A stretch of DNA of 64,000 nucleotides. It comes from Chryseobacterium sp. T16E-39 (lineage in GTDB: Bacteria > Bacteroidota > Bacteroidia > Flavobacteriales > Weeksellaceae). The stretch is from positions 372,001-436,000 of the forward strand of contig NZ_CP022282.1 of assembly GCF_002216065.1 (NCBI RefSeq), read 5' to 3'. The position numbers and the translations under genes are program-made. The notes under the pieces are model-generated. The model saw nothing but the letters and a program-made list of their open reading frames with translations. It was not told where the DNA came from and ran no database searches. Numbering within the stretch: the first letter of the stretch is position 1; every line of letters starts with the position of its first letter. This document shows positions 61,172-64,000 of this stretch, piece after piece.

Positions 61172-62146
61172 ATGAAAAAATTAATCTTTACCTCTTTATT
61201 TTTAATAGGCGTGGGAGCTGCTGCCCAACCAACGGTAACGAGGGCAGCTCTTGATAAAATCAATACCACCACTACTGTTTACAATGTAAACGTTTCGACA
61301 TCGATAAGTCCAGGTCCGGCTGGAGCTGGTCAGACGTGGGATTTTTCAACTTATGTTGGGAGCCAAACTGTAACAACTAAATTATTTCCATGTCCGGGCC
61401 AGGCAAATTGTTCAAAATTTCCCACGGCCAATAGAATCGCTGAACTTGTAGGAAATAATAATTTTGATTACCTGCTGAACAGTGATGCAGAAGCAACAAC
61501 AATTGGAAATTTTAGCGTATTAGGAAATGTAACCATTACGTATACGGATCCCTTGATCGACTATAAGTTTCCAGTGAATTACCTCCAGGAATTTACAGAT
61601 AATTATGCATTCAATACGGGTGGATCAACGGAAACAGGAACGCAAAGCTTTAAAGTAGATGGTTACGGGACGGTTATAACACCCAATGGAACTTTTCCTA
61701 ATGCATTAAGAATAAAAAGAATAAGAAATGGAAGTCAGGTTACTGGCGGAACAACGTTTACCTATGTTAATGAGTCCTATCAATGGGTTACAGAAAATAA
61801 TGGGCCGGTTCTTTCTGTTGCATTTAATACATTTACCATCAATGGGCAGACCACAGTTCAGCCGTCATTAGCTTATTTTACAACATCTCCCACACTGGCC
61901 ACTGTCGATTCGGAGACTGCTAAAGATGAAATTATTATTTATCCGAATCCGGCATCAGATCTTATTACGATCCGGTCAAAAGAAGACCTTAAAAGTATTA
62001 CAATTATAAGTCTTGATGGAAAAGCAATTCAAAAAGCACCCAATCACAAAGTAATTGATATTGCAGACCTTCCCAATGGGGTGTACGTTGTACAAATCGA
62101 ATTCAAAAATGGGAAAATTATTTCGAAAAAGATCAGTAAACAGTAA
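61172..62146 (+). CDS. secreted protein with type IX secretion (T9SS) C-terminal sorting domain
   Basis: 324 residues. A signal peptide (MKKLIFTSLFLIGVGAAAQ) suggests cleavage near residue 19. The middle is beta-rich with no recognised catalytic motif. The last 75 residues are a type A sorting domain: IIIYPNPASDLITI, LDGKAI, LPNGVYVVQIE, ending KKISKQ. It should cross the outer membrane by T9SS and be released or attached to the surface. It has its own promoter and terminator, so it is a single-gene unit. Function unknown. Confidence 0.88.
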   Translation: MKKLIFTSLFLIGVGAAAQPTVTRAALDKINTTTTVYNVNVSTSISPGPAGAGQTWDFSTYVGSQTVTTKLFPCPGQANCSKFPTANRIAELVGNNNFDYLLNSDAEATTIGNFSVLGNVTITYTDPLIDYKFPVNYLQEFTDNYAFNTGGSTETGTQSFKVDGYGTVITPNGTFPNALRIKRIRNGSQVTGGTTFTYVNESYQWVTENNGPVLSVAFNTFTINGQTTVQPSLAYFTTSPTLATVDSETAKDEIIIYPNPASDLITIRSKEDLKSITIISLDGKAIQKAPNHKVIDIADLPNGVYVVQIEFKNGKIISKKISKQ

Positions 62147-62168
62147 TTGTTTTTTATTTATGGTGATG

Positions 62169-62199
62169 AAGTACTATCTTAAGTGATAGTACTTTTTTT
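62169..62199 (+). terminator. rho-independent terminator after the T9SS gene
   Basis: AAGTACTATC / GATAGTACTT (10 bp) with loop TTAAGT, followed by a T-run. It lies between convergent genes and can also serve the response regulator gene on the minus strand. Confidence 0.88.
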
Positions 62200-62219
62200 A
62201 TGTAAGATGCTTCATGCAC

Positions 62220-62864
62220 TTATGGTACATAAAGGCCATTTTCTTTGGCAAACTTTAAAAGTTCAACGACATTTCTCACCTCATATTTATTTAATAAGTT
62301 TCTTCGGTGTGTCTGTACCGTCAGATAACTTAGAAATAGCATATCTGATATTTCCTGCGTAGATTTGCCTTCTGCCAAAAGCTTCAAAATTTCTTTTTCT
62401 CTTTGGGTTAATCTGGGTACAGCTTTCAGATCGTAAACGCTGGTGTTTTCAATAATTTTCTCAACCTGCTGGCTAAAGGCCAATTCTCCGGATGCAGCTT
62501 TATTCATGCAGTTTTTAAATTCTTCTAAAGAAGCACTTTTTAAGAGATATCCCTGAGCCCCGTTTTTGATCATTTGGAGAATGATACTGCGTTCAGACTG
62601 GCTGCTCATACCCAATATGATTATTTTAGGATACGTTTTTTTGATTTTCAGGCACAGGTCAATACCATTAGTGTCCGGAAGGAATATATCGAGTAAAATA
62701 ATATCTATCTTATCGAGATTCTCATAGGCTAAAAGCGCTTCACCGGTTTTAAAACTTTTAATGATCTCGACATCATCTGATTTTGAAAAAAGAAGCTGCA
62801 AGCCTTCCGTAACGATGGGATGATCGTCAACGATAACTGTTTTGTATGGTTTTATGATAGCCAT
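62220..62864 (-). CDS. NarL/FixJ-type two-component response regulator
   Basis: 214 residues. The receiver domain has acidic pair DDHP, phospho-acceptor Asp in LLDIFLPDTNG, and Lys in LLKSASLEEF. The LuxR-type helix-turn-helix spans about 145-205: LTQREKEILKLLAEGKSTQEISDMLFLSYLTVQTHRRN. It is the partner of the histidine kinase encoded five bases upstream. It probably binds short inverted repeats as a dimer. Target genes are unknown. Confidence 0.93.
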   Translation of the reverse strand: MAIIKPYKTVIVDDHPIVTEGLQLLFSKSDDVEIIKSFKTGEALLAYENLDKIDIILLDIFLPDTNGIDLCLKIKKTYPKIIILGMSSQSERSIILQMIKNGAQGYLLKSASLEEFKNCMNKAASGELAFSQQVEKIIENTSVYDLKAVPRLTQREKEILKLLAEGKSTQEISDMLFLSYLTVQTHRRNLLNKYEVRNVVELLKFAKENGLYVP

Positions 62865-62869
62865 TGCTA

Positions 62870-64000
62870 TTAAATAGAAAGTTCAATATTAAAGACTGTG
62901 TTGCTGTTTTGTGAAGAATGAATATCCATTTTTCCATTGAGGAGTTCCACCCTGTTTTTGAGATTTTTTAGTCCCTGACCTGTAAAGTTATCGGCTTGTG
63001 TAGGGTCAAACCCAGTTCCATTATCCTCTACAGTAATGTGAAAATGAGATCCGTTTTGGCTGCAATCAACCAGGATTTCAGTACATGAAGAATGTTTCAA
63101 AGCATTATTGAGCAATTCCTGTACGATCCTGTAAATCATGATCTGAACACTTTCCGGGATATCTTTTTGGATCTTATTGGCCTGGAAGTAAATATTAACT
63201 TCGTCGGTTACTAAAAGATGGCAAAGATCACTAAGGGCATGTTCAAGTCCTAATTTAAGCAGTGTTTCAGGGATAAGATTAAAAGAGATCTGTCGCAATT
63301 CTGTAATAGAATTATTTAAGAGCGTATTCATGTTTTCAATTTCGTTGGGTTGAGCAGGCTCAGAAGAATTACTGATCTTTAAAAACCTGATCTTAAGAGA
63401 AGAAAGCATACTTCCAATACCATCGTGGAGATCTCTTGCTATTCTTTTACGCTCATCTTCCTCACCTCGGATCATGGCCTGCGTCACTTCCATTTCTTTT
63501 TGAGTTTTAAGCGTTTCTATGTTCTGAGCATAATTTTGAGCATGTTGGACCGCTATTTTTTTCTGGTTTTTAGAATTGACCCAAAGGAAGATGACCAGTA
63601 ATAATAATATAACAGAAATCGCTGCAAGTAAACCATAATAGAGCTTGTTGTTTTCTGCAACCAGTTTGTCGCGCTGTCGCTGTGCTTCAAGCATACTGAT
63701 CTTTTTTTCATTTTCAGACTTATTGAATTTGGCTTCCAGTGCTGCTACTTTGCCTTGCGATTCGCTCACATTTAAACTGTCATTAATTGTGTTATATCTC
63801 GAAAGATATTTATATGCATTTTTAGTATCTCCAAGGTCTTCATAAATAAAAGCCAGTTCTCTGGTGAAGTTTCTTTGATCAAGAGCAAATTGTGTGGTAC
63901 TTCCTAACAGGTCCAATAAGAGATTTTTTGCATCCTCCAATCTGTTCAAAGCTTTCAAAGGCATGTATTTTGAAAATTTTAAACGGTTGGCCTGAAGTGG
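62870..64000 (-). CDS. sensor histidine kinase, HisKA_3 type (5' end outside window)
   Basis: The frame is open to the right edge (12 further codons before the Met at 63964), so the true start is outside. Visible parts: the end of a helical, TPR-like repeat region (LNRLEDAKNLLLDLLG, YEDLGDTKNAYKYLSRY), a coiled coil, one transmembrane helix (GLLAAISVILLLLVIFLW), the His box IARDLHDGIGSMLSSLKIRF, and a HATPase domain with DNGTGF and GQGLKNLKNRVELLNG. This is the common Bacteroidota design of a periplasmic repeat sensor joined to a NarX-like kinase. It phosphorylates the adjacent response regulator. Confidence 0.9.
   Translation of the reverse strand, partial: PLQANRLKFSKYMPLKALNRLEDAKNLLLDLLGSTTQFALDQRNFTRELAFIYEDLGDTKNAYKYLSRYNTINDSLNVSESQGKVAALEAKFNKSENEKKISMLEAQRQRDKLVAENNKLYYGLLAAISVILLLLVIFLWVNSKNQKKIAVQHAQNYAQNIETLKTQKEMEVTQAMIRGEEDERKRIARDLHDGIGSMLSSLKIRFLKISNSSEPAQPNEIENMNTLLNNSITELRQISFNLIPETLLKLGLEHALSDLCHLLVTDEVNIYFQANKIQKDIPESVQIMIYRIVQELLNNALKHSSCTEILVDCSQNGSHFHITVEDNGTGFDPTQADNFTGQGLKNLKNRVELLNGKMDIHSSQNSNTVFNIELSI

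Noticed and set aside
1..64000. tRNA, rRNA, CRISPR arrays, full insertion sequences
   Set aside because: I looked for cloverleaf-like ends, regularly spaced repeats and transposase motifs and saw none; this was by eye, so a tool search could still find a small RNA.

Overview
The window looks like a piece of a flavobacterial chromosome (phylum Bacteroidota), most likely Chryseobacterium or a close relative. The DNA is AT-rich, genes lack clear Shine-Dalgarno sequences, and one promoter fits the Bacteroidetes -33/-7 pattern (TTG, 20 bases, TAnnTTTG). A secreted protein also ends in a type IX secretion (T9SS) sorting domain. Genus is inferred from general character, not from a marker gene.

Positions 1-48178 are the 3' part of a large trans-acyltransferase polyketide synthase / non-ribosomal peptide synthetase (trans-AT PKS-NRPS) locus, all on the + strand. 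The first gene enters from the left edge already inside a ketoreductase. Across 43 kb I count nine ketosynthases (KS1-KS9, all with Cys-His-His), no integrated acyltransferase, one C-methyltransferase, and a final condensation-adenylation-carrier-thioesterase module. The adenylation pocket reads as cysteine-like. The order is: [KR]-ACP-DH*-ACP; KS1-DH-KR-ACP; KS2-DH-ACP; KS3-DH-KR-ACP; KS4-ACP; KS5-DH-KR-ACP; KS6 // DH-KR-ACP; KS7-DH-KR-ACP; KS8-DH(dead)-KR-cMT-ACP; KS9-DH-KR-ACP; C-A-T-TE. The line is cut inside the module-6 dehydratase (22737/22760) and by two one-base homopolymer contractions (about 28690 and 30045). As written it is therefore four reading frames rather than one or two. Downstream genes supply functions in trans: an AT-enoylreductase fusion, a second AT-like protein with an altered GHSxG motif (possible editing acyl hydrolase), a metallo-beta-lactamase-fold hydrolase, and an Sfp-type phosphopantetheinyl transferase. 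Two tiny related reading frames (22-24 codons, shared core KE-x-x-MGVP-x-D), each overlying a hairpin, sit before the AT-ER gene and after the second AT gene. They are the least explained feature here.

Positions 48186-64000 are ordinary chromosome: polyphosphate kinase, a VOC protein, an alpha/beta hydrolase, a Na+/H+ antiporter, and a minus-strand group (SnoaL-like lipoprotein, AraC regulator, ABM monooxygenase, isochorismatase-like hydrolase, second SnoaL-like protein). These are followed by a membrane-anchored hydrolase next to an NAD(P)-binding protein, a T9SS cargo protein, and a histidine kinase / NarL-type response regulator pair that runs off the right edge. Two intergenic islands (50.2-51.1 kb and 56.8-57.2 kb) carry the same composite repeat in opposite orientations, and the first also holds a long hairpin element. 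A perfect 18-bp palindrome lies upstream of the T9SS gene promoter.

Inferred product logic: a largely unsaturated polyketide with one alpha-methyl branch, capped by an amide to cysteine and released by the thioesterase. The starter end lies outside the window, so the full product cannot be predicted.
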